From: Dicyema japonicum
Lineage: Eukaryota > Dicyemida > Rhombozoa > Dicyemidae
Reading direction: 5' to 3'
NCBI GenBank assembly: GCA_011109175.1
Contig: RDEW01000065.1
Coordinates: forward strand, 81,984-145,983
DNA: 64,000 nucleotides
The translations under genes were made by a program, and so were the position numbers. The notes under the pieces are model-generated. The model saw only the letters and a program-made list of their open reading frames with translations, was not told the DNA's origin and did not search any database. Shown piece after piece: positions 12,485 through 24,018 of the stretch (position 1 is the first letter of the stretch; each line of letters opens with the position of its first letter).

Positions 12485-12645
12485 AAATTCCCATTTTGAA
12501 TTTGCTTATTCCCAATTTGAATTTGCTAATTCCCATTCTGAATTTGTTTATTCCAAATTCCATTTGCATTTTCCCAATTTGATTTTGCCAATTCCCAATT
12601 TGATTTTGTTTATTCCCAATTTGAACCTGAAAAGGTATAGACTGT
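12485..12645 (-). repeat. 21-bp tandem repeats at LINE C 3' end
   Basis: Read on the minus strand: about six imperfect 21-bp units of form CAAATTGGGAATWRNCAAAWT, starting after CTATACCTTTTCAGG. They form the 3' terminus of the family C element. One unit is interrupted by a diverged insert. The same start block and two units occur inverted at 7455-7525. Confidence 0.75.
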
Positions 12646-15250
12646 AGGCTAGGGAGAGGAACTTCAGGGCTCTCAATTCCAGATGGTCTCTAATTGGATG
12701 GATCTTTGACTCCCAATGTAGATGATCGACAGGAGTTGATCTGAGATATCCAGTAATAATTCTGAGCACGATGTTTTGCACTTTTTGTAGTTTGTAAATA
12801 GAAGTAAGAGAGGTAGAGGTTGACCAGCAAGGGCTTGCATAATTAATAGTTGTTCGAATGAATTGTTTATGATGGTTAAATCTTCTTTGCTTTGGCCAAA
12901 GGAATAGCCTGACACAGCTTTAAGTATGTTGATATTGTGGCCTTTGTACATTGTTCCTCCACATGTTTAGAGAAAGTTAGTAGTTGGTCATAAATAACTC
13001 CAAGTATTTTGGGATGTTTCGTAACGGTGAGTGGTTGTCCATGAATTGTTAAAATTGGTTGAAAATTTAGTTGGCGTCGGTTGGACCTAAATACAATGAC
13101 GGTGGATTTCGATGGAGAGGGGGATAGGTGGTTTGCTCCAAGCCACTCTTCAAGAGTGTTCAAGTGGATCTGAACATTTTTCGTTACTTCGTTAACGTCT
13201 ATGTCTTTAGAGGCAACAATCATGTCATCCGCATACAATAGAAGTGTTTGGAATTGATTGGAATGTCGATAGGTGTAAGTTGAATAAGGTGGGTTATAAA
13301 ACGGAGCCTTGGGGAACTCCACTTGGAAGAAGTCTGTAGTGAGATAGACATGACATAATTTCAGATCGACCAATTCTTCCAGAGAGGAAATTTGTTAACC
13401 AATTCTGTAGACGTGAGGAATTCCAGATACAAGAATTTTGTTACTTAGCACGCGCCTTGATGTTTGATCGAACACCTTGGGTAGGTCAATCGATGCGAGG
13501 ATAGTCCGTTTGGAAGGATTATACTTGTTAAAACCATTAGCGATATATTGAGTTATGGTAGAGAGATGTGTTAATGTTGAGTATTGTGGACGAAAGCCAT
13601 GTTGAAAATTAGGGAAAAGAAGATACTTCGATATTAGTTTCAGTACAACATGTTCAACAATTTTCGATACTACAGATGGTAGTGAAATTGGTCTGAAAGA
13701 TCCCGTATCCGAAGGATCTTTCTTGGGCTTTAGGATTGGGATTATTTTGGATTTTTTCATAGTGAGAAATTCTGCAGGTGTTGATGAACACAAAAATTAT
13801 GTCTGCTATTGCTTTGAGTCCTTGCGTTCCCAAATGCTTTAAGTGCAGATTCCATCAAGCCCTTTGGTACGAGAGTTTTTGGCGTTTTTGATGAGTTTTT
13901 CGACATCCGACGTACTGATTTCAATCCGTTTTCCTTGAGGAGTTTGAACGTTTTTCAGGTTGCATGGACTAGAGCATTTGTTCATATCTATGTGACTCAC
14001 TTTTGCGTAGTGTTTTACTATAATATTTGCCTGATGAGTGAAATCACATGGTGTTTGATTCTTGTCAATACTGGTGGCGTGGGTTGTCTCCATTCTATTT
14101 TGTTTCGACTGAATTCCACGTAAGTGTCCCAAAAATCCTTTAGTTTTGTTAGGTGGTTAATTTTTGTGATGAAATTGTTCCAATGGTCCAATTTCATCTT
14201 GTTGATTAATTCTATCAACCTTAATAGTTGCCCGTATAAATTCTTGATTTTCTGAGTCGACGTCTTGTATGAATCTTTTCGATAATTTCCTTAGTAAAAT
14301 TGGGATTATAGTCTGCAATGAGTCCTTTGGAATGTATTTCTTGTCGGCACTGAGGATGACCTCATTACAAAATTTCATTGCGGCTTCAAGCGATTTGAAA
14401 TTCTCAACGGAAAAGTCGGATAGAAATTTTTCTGTTTCTTCTCTGAATGAATCCCATTTTGCACGTTTGTAATTCGTTATAGTTTTCCAGTGCCTAACAA
14501 TAGGCGAGAGTAGTTCGATTGACAGTGAATTGGATTATGGTCCGAGTGTAGGTCATATACAATTCTCCAAGATGTCGCCGAAGATAGTGATGGAGAACAT
14601 AGTGTGAGAAGTGATGTATTAGAGTCTCCAGGTCTGGTATCTGTTCGAGTGTGTGATTTCCTGTCATTGAGGATAACTAATTGTTCTAGTTGAGAGAGGA
14701 CCTGAAACCCCCTCTCATTACTCTTTGGCCGATTAGCCAGAGAGGATCTTTTGCATTTAGGTCTCGCAGATTATCACATTTTCAATCTTTTGCAATTCGG
14801 TTAGTTTTGGAGTAATGTTTCATACTGGGACTTGGTGGCGGATGTAAATATTTACAAATATATACCTTGTGTGGTTTATTTTCACCAAGACGGAAGTATG
14901 TTCGATGTGATCGTCATCTTCAAACAGAGCTTGTGTTGAGCGGAAATAACGGAGAATAGAATAGATTTGTGTATGAGAACACCGCCTCCTCTGTTTGAAT
15001 TCGGTCGGTCATGGCGGACAATTGAGTAGTCTTTGTAGTGTGGAAGCGCTGACTTTCTTGATAGTTTCGTTTCTGTAGCATGGCAATATCAATTTTGTGG
15101 GAAGTTAGAAATGCAAAAAGTTCATTTGATTTGTGTGTGAGGCCGTTCATGTTGAATTGCATGATATTAAGGAATTTCCCGTTTTTATGGGGCCCGGGGT
15201 TTTGTCGATGTCCCCAGCTAGGATTAGGAGTAGCCAATCCGATCATTGGG
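12646..15250 (-). mobile_element. LINE family C, near full-length but decayed
   Basis: Minus strand from 15250: the APE start (LNIMQFNMNGLTHKSNEL, with IDIAMLQ) at 15246-14920, a stretch of broken endonuclease, linker and pre-RT region (14378-13839, ending SRTKGLDGI), RT fingers (KPKKDPSDTGSFRPISLPS) and palm (LLYADDMIVASKDIDVNE), then the thumb and the 21-bp repeat tail. The domain order is complete, but almost every block is in a different frame, so there is no functional product. Confidence 0.75.
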
Positions 15251-15439
15251 ATCTAAAGCTACGCGCCCGCTCAATAGCCGCCATCATCCAGTCCGACTTC
15301 CCAGAGGTCGTTGACAAGGTTGACAGGGGAATAATAGTGGTTCTTTTAGTTGCCAGTTTGATACAGGCATCCAATTTTCTCCACGTGAAGGTAAAACTAT
15401 ATTATCTTTAAATAATTAGATACGGGCAGTCTTTTGTGG

Positions 15440-16290
15440 GTTTTTATTATTAGCTCTTATCGCTATGTCATGGGACTTGACAAAGCATGTGCAACGCCAT
15501 GTGCTGCGTGGTTAATTGATTGAAGTCTCTGCTTGCTTGTCTGTTCCTCCTCTCTCTTCCCATTAGAGTGGCGTTATGTGATCCACCTGTCTAGGTGACG
15601 CCCAGTGCCAGGCCAGCACGAAAAAGGATCATTTGCTCTTCCCCACTCCACTGGAGGGTTTCCACAACTGCATGTAATGGACGTCTTACCTTCTATGCTG
15701 ATTCCGGATAGACTCTGTTTCTGTAGAAGTGGAAACTGGATGCAATTAATTAGTTGTTTACTTTAACTTCTTTCTCGGTGTATCCGGGATTAATAATAAA
15801 TAAATAAAGCATGTGCAACACGAGTTAGCAAATCACTGGTTAGTCTCATCCACTTCCTCCTATTCAAAGCCGCAGTGCGCAACCAGTCAAGATCCTCTCC
15901 ACTTCCAAGATGCCGTCCCATTTCTTTGAGGTCCTCGTCGAGAACGACTGCCAGTGTCGTTCTTGGGCAACCACGGTAACGGGGGACCTCCAACATTAAG
16001 TAATCATCCATGGCTACGTTCGCGGAGGCATCTAGGTCAAGTCGCAAAATATGGCCGAAAAGCCTCCATCGTGTGTCCAGAATTTCATTTGAAATTTCAG
16101 AGGTCCTCGTCCTATTATAGAGAGGATTAGACGACATCCTCGTATCACTTCTTTCGAACATCATATGCCGTAGTTGGTCTCTATGAAACACATTAAGCCC
16201 CTTCAGTTCATTTCTCCAGCGTTATACAGTAGTATGGGTTTCACTAGCGAGTTGTATAATCGAATTTTTGTTATAATGTCAAAACCCTTT
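15440..16290 (-). mobile_element. RTE-type LINE 3' ends, fragmentary
   Basis: The minus-strand ORF at 16191-15790 carries the RTE C-terminal signature DTRWRLFGHILRLD, then RGCPRTTLAVVLDEDL and a DLDWLRTAALNR stretch, followed by an (ATT)n-type tail near 15790. A second 3'-end-like piece (AAGCATGTGCAACG) lies at about 15450-15510, so two partial copies may be joined. Upstream connection sequence extends to about 16290. Non-functional. Confidence 0.7.
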
Positions 16291-16299
16291 TAGTACAAT

Positions 16300-16750
16300 A
16301 TCTCCCAGACTGGATTGATATTTTCCCAGAGTTCCATCAGTAGAAGAAACGGATGATAACCATTTTTAAGAGATTATTTAACCTATACATTATCATATAA
16401 ATGATCAAGATATCCATTTTCTAGATATTCGATTATCTGACGCAACTCATCCATGTACAACTTGAAGCTTAAAACCATGTGCAGAAATAAATTAATTTTA
16501 TTTTATTTTTAAATATTAATAACGTTTTTTGTTAATTAAGAATAATAAATTATCATTAAAATGACTCTCTATTCATATTGACTGATTTTTTTGCTACTTT
16601 ATGTTTTTAAATATTAACGATTTTAACTAAAAATTACACCATTCAACTCAGAAATTTCTGAATTACCCAGATTTCTAATTTTTGTTTTGATTGGTTCTTG
16701 TGGAGTTCCACGTACGGACGGTGACAATTAATATAATAAAAACTTATAAT
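16300..16750. other. AT-rich stretch, no gene seen
   Basis: AT-rich DNA between LINE fragments. Nothing supported. Confidence 0.3.
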
Positions 16751-16754
16751 ATTT

Positions 16755-17005
16755 TTAATATTGAATCATTCACCGACACGTGCTTGTGTGGGGTCGAGGG
16801 AGGAGCATCGAGCCAAGATGAGGTCTCTGCTAGAGCGTGTTGGGATCACGGAATTAGTTGGCTTGTGTAACCGTGGTCTCTGGTGTTTATTATTATATCT
16901 AAAAAGAATCATTAGTCAACAACCATCCAGACGAGTTTCCTTGGACACATCTTCAAATCCGAGCTTGCGAAGACTGGTGAGGGAAACCGGGATCACCTGA
17001 TTTTT
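16755..17005 (+). mobile_element. LINE family B 3' ends, two short copies
   Basis: The plus strand reads CVGSREEHRAKMRSLLERVGIT and ends in GGGATCACGGAATTAGTTGG (about 16855), the family B terminus. A second end, GGGATCACCTGA, follows at about 16990. Both are extreme 5' truncations of the type expected from LINE integration. Confidence 0.65.
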
Positions 17006-17009
17006 TTCC

Positions 17010-17690
17010 ATTATGGCAATGACTGTTTCTTTTGGTTAAATAATCTATATCACTTTTTTAAGAGAATATATTCAAAAAATAAAGACCTATCGGATGAATA
17101 ATACCATTTCTGAGACGCCTGATAGAAAGGAGACATACAGGATGCGATCCCTCTTAAAGAATATCACGTTTAGGAGTCTTAACTTTACATGTGTTGGGAA
17201 ATCAAAAATTACGGTTTTTCCCCATTGAAGAGTTTGAATTGAAGGTAACAAAATTTTTTATTAATAATTTTATTTAATTTTGAATAAATAAAAAAAGCAA
17301 TCTATAAAGAAATAGGCTTTTCTTTGTTTAGAGTTCCGAGTCTCCTGGGTCAGCTACCTTATCTATTCTCATAAAAGAAGGAAGGCAAGGGTTTCTATAA
17401 AACAGGGGACCTCACCATCGTAACTTTCCGACCAATAAACACTTTGTAAACTGGTATTCATTATTGTCGATCAATATTAGATTCAAGTAGTTCATCGGTA
17501 ACTCTCCCAGGGGCTAATAAGATTCTTCTCCAACGAGTAGTTTGAAGGCCTCTTTATTTTTGTTCTCTTGCCGATACCAATTAATTATGAGTCATATGTC
17601 ACCAGTATTGTCGACTACTAAAATCACTCAGCTTTATCTATCCCTTGGAGTGTGATTCCGGAATATGCTACTTTCTATACGTTACATACA
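17010..17690. other. No recognisable gene
   Basis: AT-rich with no long ORF. On the minus strand just above, at about 17690-17900, a decayed endonuclease-like stretch (VLILYENMSV...NPPDGNNM) may be LINE debris, but it is too weak to annotate. Confidence 0.25.
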
Positions 17691-17929
17691 GATGGATCTC
17701 TGATCCGGTGGTAGATGTGAGACAAAATTACTGATTGAACATACAGTATTGTAATCAGAAGTCTCCTAAAAGTATGAAATTACATATTATTTCCATCTGG
17801 TGGATTGTGGGTGACTGCTATCAAATTGAGAGGATCGGTTGATCACACTGGGGTGAATCCTTGAAATATTTTCACGCTCATATTCTCATAGATCAGTATG
17901 ACCCCCAAACCAAAGTTTTACCAAAATAT

Positions 17930-18957
17930 TTAGAAAATAAAAAATAGTTCCTCAAATATTTCCTGTTCATAGTCGATCTCTTCAGAGACTTTGGTGGACT
18001 CACCTCCCTCAATCGTCAAAAATAGGTCGTTGGAGTAGTAGGTTTCACTTAAATTACTTAATAACAACGACTCAGTGGGACAACTCTGAATTTCTATCTT
18101 ATCCTCAGATCTGACACTGTTCGCGGTATTTCGATCTACATTAATGATAACTCAACCTGTAGCATCGACGGAAGAGTTCTGAAGAGGTTGAATTGAGAAA
18201 GTCGAAGAATTTCCATGATTTTTGTCCCATATTTCCACATTTTCCTCGACTTTCTAAGATGTGGTAAATTTTCAACTTTCTTCATCTCCGAATATTGGAG
18301 AAGTAATTTGAAGTAAGTTTCTTTCAACTTCGACGCTTCATCGTCGTTTTTGAGCCTTGATATGAAATCATCCACTGTGGTATTGTCACGTGGTTGGAGA
18401 CTTTGAGGTGAAACTGATTCACTTAAAAAAAATCTACTCTGAATTCAAAACTTACGATTTGACAGAACTCGTGGCTTGAGGTTCCCCCAAAATGTTGATA
18501 AATTCTTCATCCTCAGAATCGACGACGTCATCGGTCAGTTTCGGGGGACTGTTCGTTTCAAAACTCTCCCATTAAACAACAAAATACTAAAATTTCTTCA
18601 TTTTCGAGGAAAGTAGTTTGTAACAATTTGTCAGACTTTATTTGAGCTTTCTTGGTTTTGTTGAGCTTTTTTAATAAACCAAGGATCACTTTGCTGACGA
18701 TTTTCTCGAATTTTGTCGCTTTTTTGTTCAATTTTTTCAGCGTTTTCGAATAATCGTTCAGAAGTAATTTGCATTTGTTAATTTTTTGGGTTAATTTGAG
18801 GTTTTCTTTCGACAATATTTCATTTCTGTCTACTTCCTTTAGCAGCTTTTCATTTTCATTCCCCAATCTACGATTTACACAAGCAAGTGAGCCGCAAACA
18901 TCTGTTTTCTAGGATCTTATTGAGTTTAAGCTTAAGTTGATTAATGGGGACAGACAT
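17930..18957 (-). CDS. Coiled-coil protein of unknown function, multi-exon
   Basis: Minus-strand gene rebuilt from short introns: exons 18957-18952, 18908-18588, 18565-18456, 18421-18277, 18253-18157 and 18135-17930 (stop). Introns are 43, 22, 34, 23 and 21 nt, all GT...AG. The frame stays open to a 294-residue product. The N-terminal third is a strong coiled coil (RLGNENEKLLKEVDRNEIL...LTQKINK). The rest is acidic and Ser/Thr-rich, probably disordered (DSEDEEFINILGEP). The 34-nt intron could instead end 12 nt earlier without changing frame. The first exon (Met-Ser only) is the least certain part. An N-terminal coiled coil plus acidic tail recalls shugoshin-type proteins, but no diagnostic motif is visible, so function is left open. 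Confidence 0.6.
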
Positions 18958-19384
18958 AACCAACACATTGTGGGGGATTGTAAGCTGTGGGCAAATCACC
19001 TGGTCATTTCCTGAATTAAATTTAATATTTTTTGCTTTTCATTTTCTTCTAAGTTTGTTAAAATATGTTTTTCCTTCATTACTGCCAAATTGTGTTGCTA
19101 AGAGACAATATTTATTAATAGTCTTAGGATAATTAACGATAATACAAAATAACCACTATTCACGTGTTATTGTCTTTTTCAAATTGCAGAAGCATTCCAA
19201 TGTAGTTCCTGAAGAAGAACACTTCACTAGAGTTTATACTAAAACACTTCCAAAAGATGGTGGGATCGTTGGGGAAGTTATTGGAGACTGGGGTCACTTA
19301 ATTGGTAGGCTAACAGCTTCTTTGTAATCTTAAAGCTTCTTAAAATATCAAAGAAAAGAAGCACAATCTATAAAGTGGTTCTCA

Positions 19385-19625
19385 AAATTTTGGAAACTAT
19401 TCTTTAATCTTCGAATTCTGCCAAAACTTGAGGTATTCTAAAAGTTAATTCCATGTATTATTTTTGAGGTCAATTGATTCATATCTTAATTCGGAATTAG
19501 AATTTAGCGAATTTTGAAAATGAAAAAGAAGTTCAGTTTGAGTGATGATAAGTGTGATTTATAGACTTCCAATTTCATACTCTGCAACTCTTTCAAATTC
19601 ATTTTTTTGGAACTAATAATATAGG
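19385..19625 (-). pseudogene. Relic paralogue of the 33-kb small gene
   Basis: About 220 bp aligning to 33000-33260 in the same orientation. It shares TELLFxFQxSL and ELR...DLKNNT, plus the 3' flank down to 'TTCTTTAATCTTC'. Here the frame has internal stops and no upstream exon is recognisable, so it looks like a decayed duplicate of the gene at 33039-33367. Confidence 0.5.
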
Positions 19626-20062
19626 TCAAAAACACATATGAACACAATCGCAGGATTCCTTGCTTTCAAGTACAAGATGGACCTCATCCAAATAAGACTT
19701 AGCGTTAGCAAGGACTCTCAAATCCCAGATTGATAGTATCAGGAAAAAGTCGCTTCATTCTATACTTTATATGGATGAAATCGTAATTACTTCTCAAAGA
19801 TCATTGAAGCACACGGAAGTAGAAAATTGCATAAGATTTATTAATTGGAGAGCTCAAACTACATTATGGTGCTCCAGTCAAAGTTCTAACGTGGGAAGAT
19901 GTCGTTTCAAAGGATTATAAATGTCACTTGGGAGCCATCGTAACTGATGCATCAACTAGAAAATACATTCAATCCGTTGTTTTCAAAACGTTGGAAAGAA
20001 TGTTGGTGGAGTTTAAATATGGGGTTTGCACTATCAAGGATAAGTATATCGAGTTTTATATG
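19615..20062 (+). mobile_element. RLE-type LINE family E, relic
   Basis: Fragments match the family E copy at 59427-62150: KTHMNTIAGFLAFKYK (compare KTHMTTIARFVALKYN) and VLTWEDVVSKDYK...STRKYIQSVVFKTLE (compare VLTWDGVVTKYYK...RRAYIQSMTIKKTLE). The zinc knuckle and nuclease core between them have been lost. Dead. Confidence 0.6.
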
Positions 20063-20830
20063 GGGTGGGCACTATGGCGAGTTTTCCACGCCCGATTAAT
20101 ATTAATATTAGTCTTCTTATTTATGTGGATGACGTAATCGTGGTGGACACATCTCTAAAATCTTCTATATCTGAATGAAGAATCCGGGAGTATGTTGACC
20201 AGATTGAGCAATGGTGCAACTTGAGAGGGTTAAAGCTCTCTGCTGAAAAATCATGCGCACTCCGAATAACCAATGTGAAAAAACACCTGAAACAAGAGTA
20301 CACACTGGGAGTAAACAATTCACACAGCCTGCCTTACCTGGGGATCTACTATGGACACACAGGAGATTACATGGAGGACATGAATGGAGGAGAAAGAGAG
20401 CTGTTCAGTAGCCCTTGTGTACACGAAAGTTACACGTTAGTCGTGACACCTACCTGTTCATCTTCAAGGGAGTTATCCTTCCTAGTCTACTTTATGGGTG
20501 CGAGGGGTGGTTCTTCTCTCCGAAGAGGGAGAAGATCTTATCCTTCCTAGAGAAGACTAGGAGAGCTATAATTAAGCTCCTTTTAAACAAGAAACTGAAA
20601 GACTGTCTAAGTGAGGACGAAAACAAGCTGTTAGAACTAATACCCTCCAGAAAACTCCTTAACTCTTTTGTTAATAGATCGTTATTGTTGTTGTTCAAGG
20701 AAGAGTAAGGAAGATTCGGTTACAGCAACCGATCACTAGTGGAGTTACCAAATCAGTTCGATGATGTTAAAAGCAACCCGAGTGAGGACGAAACGGATGG
20801 GTTTCAGGTCAACGACTCATCTTCTAAGGG
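20063..20830 (+). mobile_element. Jockey/I-like LINE family F, RT fragment
   Basis: The plus strand starts at the RT active site (LLIYVDDVIVVDTS), then GLKLSAEKSCALRITN, LPYLGI and, after a frameshift, the thumb GVILPSLLYGCEGWFF...TRRAIIKLLL. The 3' part (TACCCTCCAGAAAACTCC...) recurs at 38255-38310. One stop lies just after the catalytic box. 5'-truncated. Confidence 0.65.
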
Positions 20831-21960
20831 GAGAAAAGTCTAGAATCGATTAGTAATTTTGATTTAATTGTGTTTCCGTAAAATCGATTTTTGAATTTTT
20901 ATTTAAATCTATTCGTTCGCAATCCACGCACCCGGCTTCCTCAACTAACATTTGTTTTTTTGTTAAAAAATTATTTTATTAAATCTATTTATATTTTCAT
21001 CAATACTTTCGTTGTTTCTATAAAATTTTTTTTAATTCCACCGCTCAAAAGTAAAAATTCCACCGCGATATCGTCCAGGTTGAGAACCTCTGATCTAAGG
21101 AATGGTTTATCCAGATATAGGTCTAAATGATGGGGGACTACTTTGAGTTACTGCAGGTCCTTGTTGTTTAACAATACATTATACAAGTTCTACTGATTAT
21201 GAGTTATAACAGTGTTACTAATGTTTCCCACGTGGTTAATTGGACGGAAGATTGAGATGGTGATGTACCCCTATTGCAGAAAAAGTCTACAAAACTTAAT
21301 AACCTCTCTTGGAGTTAACTGCTAACTGATCCTTATTGTATGACTCCTAAAATATCTCACCCTTTCAGTGGCATGCCCATAGCTCTTATTCACGTGTGAT
21401 GGAACCATTGCTGAAATTTTTTTAAGGATATAACGGATTTAAAATTTTTACAATACGAATACTATCAATGCCCACTAACTGCAACATTATGGTTCACGGC
21501 GACTATGTGTGATATGAGGTTGTCAGGTCTAAAGTTTTGTGCTAAAAGTATTGAAGACCACATCTTAGAAACCAGCGGACTCGTGAAGTTCCTTTATGAA
21601 AAGTTATAAGGAGACTTTTGCAAACAGCTGAGTAAGGAAAAAGTAAAATTACTTCTCACAAACGAATTGAGGATAATGCTGTGCGAAGTACGTGTTATTC
21701 CTTGTGATGACATGGGATTGCATCATCACTAAATACAAAAGGGGTACTTGAGACAGTTGTAAGTAGATAAAAATATCAATGCATACAACCAAATGTGCTC
21801 AAGAGAACCCTTGAGAGCGTGTCCCTTGCTACATGCCGTGCGAATCTTCTCAGCATACAGTCTATTCAATAATAGTAAAAAAATATATTTTCTAGGTGAA
21901 ACGAATACACGTGAGAGGGATCAGTTAATAGTACGGATAATTTTTTTGTGAATAAAAATC
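20831..21960. other. No secure gene; possible hAT terminus and RTE 5' piece
   Basis: The sequence at 21077-21097 reads, on the minus strand, CAGAGGTTCTCAACC, a typical hAT-type terminal sequence, but no partner end was found. At 21252-21275 a block resembles the 5' end of the RTE family (TTGAGATGGTGATGTAC). No host gene could be supported. Confidence 0.3.
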
Positions 21961-21987
21961 AAGAAATGAATTCTGGTTCATAGAAAA

Positions 21988-22466
21988 ATGCAATCTAATC
22001 ATATTATTTTTCATATCTTGAAAACACGATGCAACAGTACATTGATCGACAAATTTTTTAGGCATGCGTTTGATAGGGTCATCCATGAGGAGATCTCGGC
22101 TAGGAAAAGGGGTACAAAGCGACGAAATTGTAGATCAATAGATCGAAATATCTGTCACCAACTCCTTTGGAAGTTTAAATAATATTAGTTATAACCCCCT
22201 TTCGATACTCTTATCTCAAGAAAGTCGACATGAAACAAATTACAGATTCGTCGATTCTGGACCGATGGGTTTCGCGGGTCAATCAGAATCAAATAATTGG
22301 ACAAAATATTCCACTTGATGTGCAAACAGGTGGAGGACTACAATGTAAGGTGCGAAAACATTTGGAGCAGAAATCACTTGATTTGACAAATTCCTTAGCA
22401 ATCATAAAAAATAATAATTCTCCCCAAAGTAGGCTTATCCATGTTCTTTCTAACATGGCTCTCTAA
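21988..22466 (+). CDS. Two hypothetical ORFs, possibly one gene
   Basis: Two clean plus-strand ORFs, 21988-22182 and 22230-22466. The first is basic (ARKRGTKRRNCRS). The second has a polar composition ending in SRLIHVLSNMAL. They are separated by a short stop-containing gap that could be or contain a small intron, but the exact junction is ambiguous and two reading frames stay open across the second part. The family is not recognised and no transposon motif is seen. Confidence 0.3.
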
Positions 22467-22616
22467 TCTCTATCGGGGATCTCGAAACACTTAAATGTGA
22501 GCCAGAGAAAATAAAATTAATAACGAAAAGTGAAAAAGTAAGAGTCGTCTAATTTATGTTTAAAATGAGATGTCTATTTCCGGATGTAAACTGAGTTAAA
22601 TGCGAAAGTTTATTAA

Positions 22617-23052
22617 TCAAACCGAGTTGTTAGATAATTTGTATTTAATAGCAATTTCATTAGCTGCTTTTAAGATTTCCAGTTTTGTAAATGGTTCTTT
22701 TAAAAATCCTAAAGCTTTACATTCATTGGCGAGTAAATCAAATGCAGTCCTTATCTTTTTGACCCTTTCCCTGATTTAAGAGAATATATGAGACCTTTCC
22801 CGTTGGTTGTTCATTTGTCTCTTTATAATATCAGCTCTGTACTGTTCTTCGAGACTATTTTTGAAATACCAAGCCTACTTTTGTTGCTGTCCCTGATCCC
22901 AGTGGTAGAAAGCATGGCTGTACTGACTACCATACAATTGTGACTAATTTATAAAACACAACACCTCCCTCATTTGTTGACTGTGGGTTATTCAAGTACT
23001 CCTGGTAGTCATCGTTGTTGTTGTACTAAACATGTGATATTGAATTAACCAT
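22617..23052 (-). CDS. bHLH transcription factor, five short exons
   Basis: Minus-strand gene with exons 23052-23050 (ATG only, TAA just upstream in frame), 23025-22963, 22943-22879, 22854-22795 and 22770-22617. Introns are 24, 19, 24 and 24 nt, all GT...AG. The spliced CDS is exactly 345 nt (114 residues). The N-terminus is Asn/Gln/Tyr-rich. A basic region (RQMNNQRERERVKKIR) runs straight into helix 1 (TAFDLLANEC), a loop, and helix 2 (FTKLEILKAANEIAIKY): the pattern of a class II bHLH DNA-binding domain, including the Asn and Glu-Arg of the basic motif. The basic motif is split by intron 4. Expected to act in the nucleus as a dimer binding E-boxes. Subfamily not assignable by eye. The 19-nt intron is the least certain. 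Confidence 0.75.
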
Positions 23053-23224
23053 TTAGCTGAGAACTAGTATTCTGTGGTTGTTTAAATTTATATATTTGAG
23101 TGTATTAAGTAGAAATCAATCAGGTCTATATTACGAAATTGTCACATAAGTGTTAATTTTACATTTCTGGTTTTCCTTAATTATGAACAAATAACACCAC
23201 TAATTAACACCAAGCACTGGTTAA

Positions 23225-23260
23225 TTGGTTGGACGGTCGAGGTGGTACCTCTACTTTACA
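23225..23260 (+). repeat. RTE 5'-end-like fragment
   Basis: GGTCGAGGTGGTACCTCTACTTTACA resembles the extreme 5' end of the RTE element at 44628 (GTTGAGGTGGTGACGTGCCT...). A 5' piece alone is unusual for LINEs. Short, so it may be chance. Confidence 0.3.
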
Positions 23261-23332
23261 TAATATCTATTTAGCTGTTATCTTCCTTCTCTCAGGCATT
23301 GATGAGGTGGTGACTCAGGGAACATTGGAGGT

Positions 23333-23640
23333 CTAAATTATAAGAAAATGGCATAGGATCCGGTTTTTAATCTCTTTCATTTGATCTTTTGTCAGAAGTT
23401 GATGATAGTTAATATGACTTCTAATAGTTATAAGTAACTTAAATCTACGGGCATAAATCGCCAATAAACAGTGGACACTCACGTTGACCATTTCAAAACA
23501 TGTCGAAGCCATTGTCACTTCTGAGGGTCTCAACCTTTTAAAAAAACGTTTGAGTTTCCTTGTTTTTCGCAGCAAATTGTGAACTTTACGGAGTTGGAAC
23601 TTAGCATTTGAGGTTCTGGAACTTCATTAAAATTCATTAT
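23333..23640 (-). CDS. Hypothetical basic protein, incomplete model
   Basis: A minus-strand open frame of roughly 95 codons, with a very basic N-terminal part (KVHNLLRKTRKLKRFFKRLR) followed by an ordinary stretch. No clear start was found. Several short GT...AG intervals inside could be introns. Not recognised. Basic helices of this type occur in nucleolar proteins, but that is only suggestive. Confidence 0.25.
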
Positions 23641-24018
23641 CTACTGTCTCCCATGTCTATTATTTACACCATGGATACAAAAAGAAGAAGACTACGAGAT
23701 GCATCAGTAATGAAAGGATTAGGATATTGAGTGGATTAGATAAAATTCACTTTAGAGCAGGTTCCCAATATGTGGGAGTCGTGAAATTTTGAAAATCAAA
23801 AACTTTCACATTCAAAAACGTCAGGGAACTCCCGACCCTTCCACGGCGATAAGAACAAACGGCACATCATTGGGGGGAGGGGTGGGGTAAGACAACATAC
23901 TTGCGAAAATTCAATGTTTCGGTCTCCACAGCAACTAGTAGGCATTGAGAGTAAGAGGTAGTTGGTCGAGCATTAATAAATATTCACTAACATGTAAACA
24001 GAAAATCATTAAAATAAG

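Noticed and set aside
7455-12645. Inverted CTATACC...CAAATTGGGAAT blocks as termini of one 5.2-kb transposon
   Set aside because: The right block is clearly the 3' tail of a family C LINE continuing beyond 12645, and the interval holds unrelated LINE fragments.
17690-17900. Decayed endonuclease-like stretch (NPPDGNNM)
   Set aside because: Too degraded and short to assign; left as unannotated LINE-like debris.
19190-19310. Possible plus-strand exon (VVPEEEHFTRVYTKTLPKDGG...) after a CAG
   Set aside because: No family recognised, and its end (GACTGGGGTCACTTAATTGG) resembles a decayed family B LINE terminus.
21530-21720. Plus-strand frame FCAKSIEDHILETSGLVKFLYEKL, faintly like ribosomal protein L22
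   Set aside because: Only a few scattered matches; the conserved FSKRYLKYL-type core is absent and a stop follows directly.
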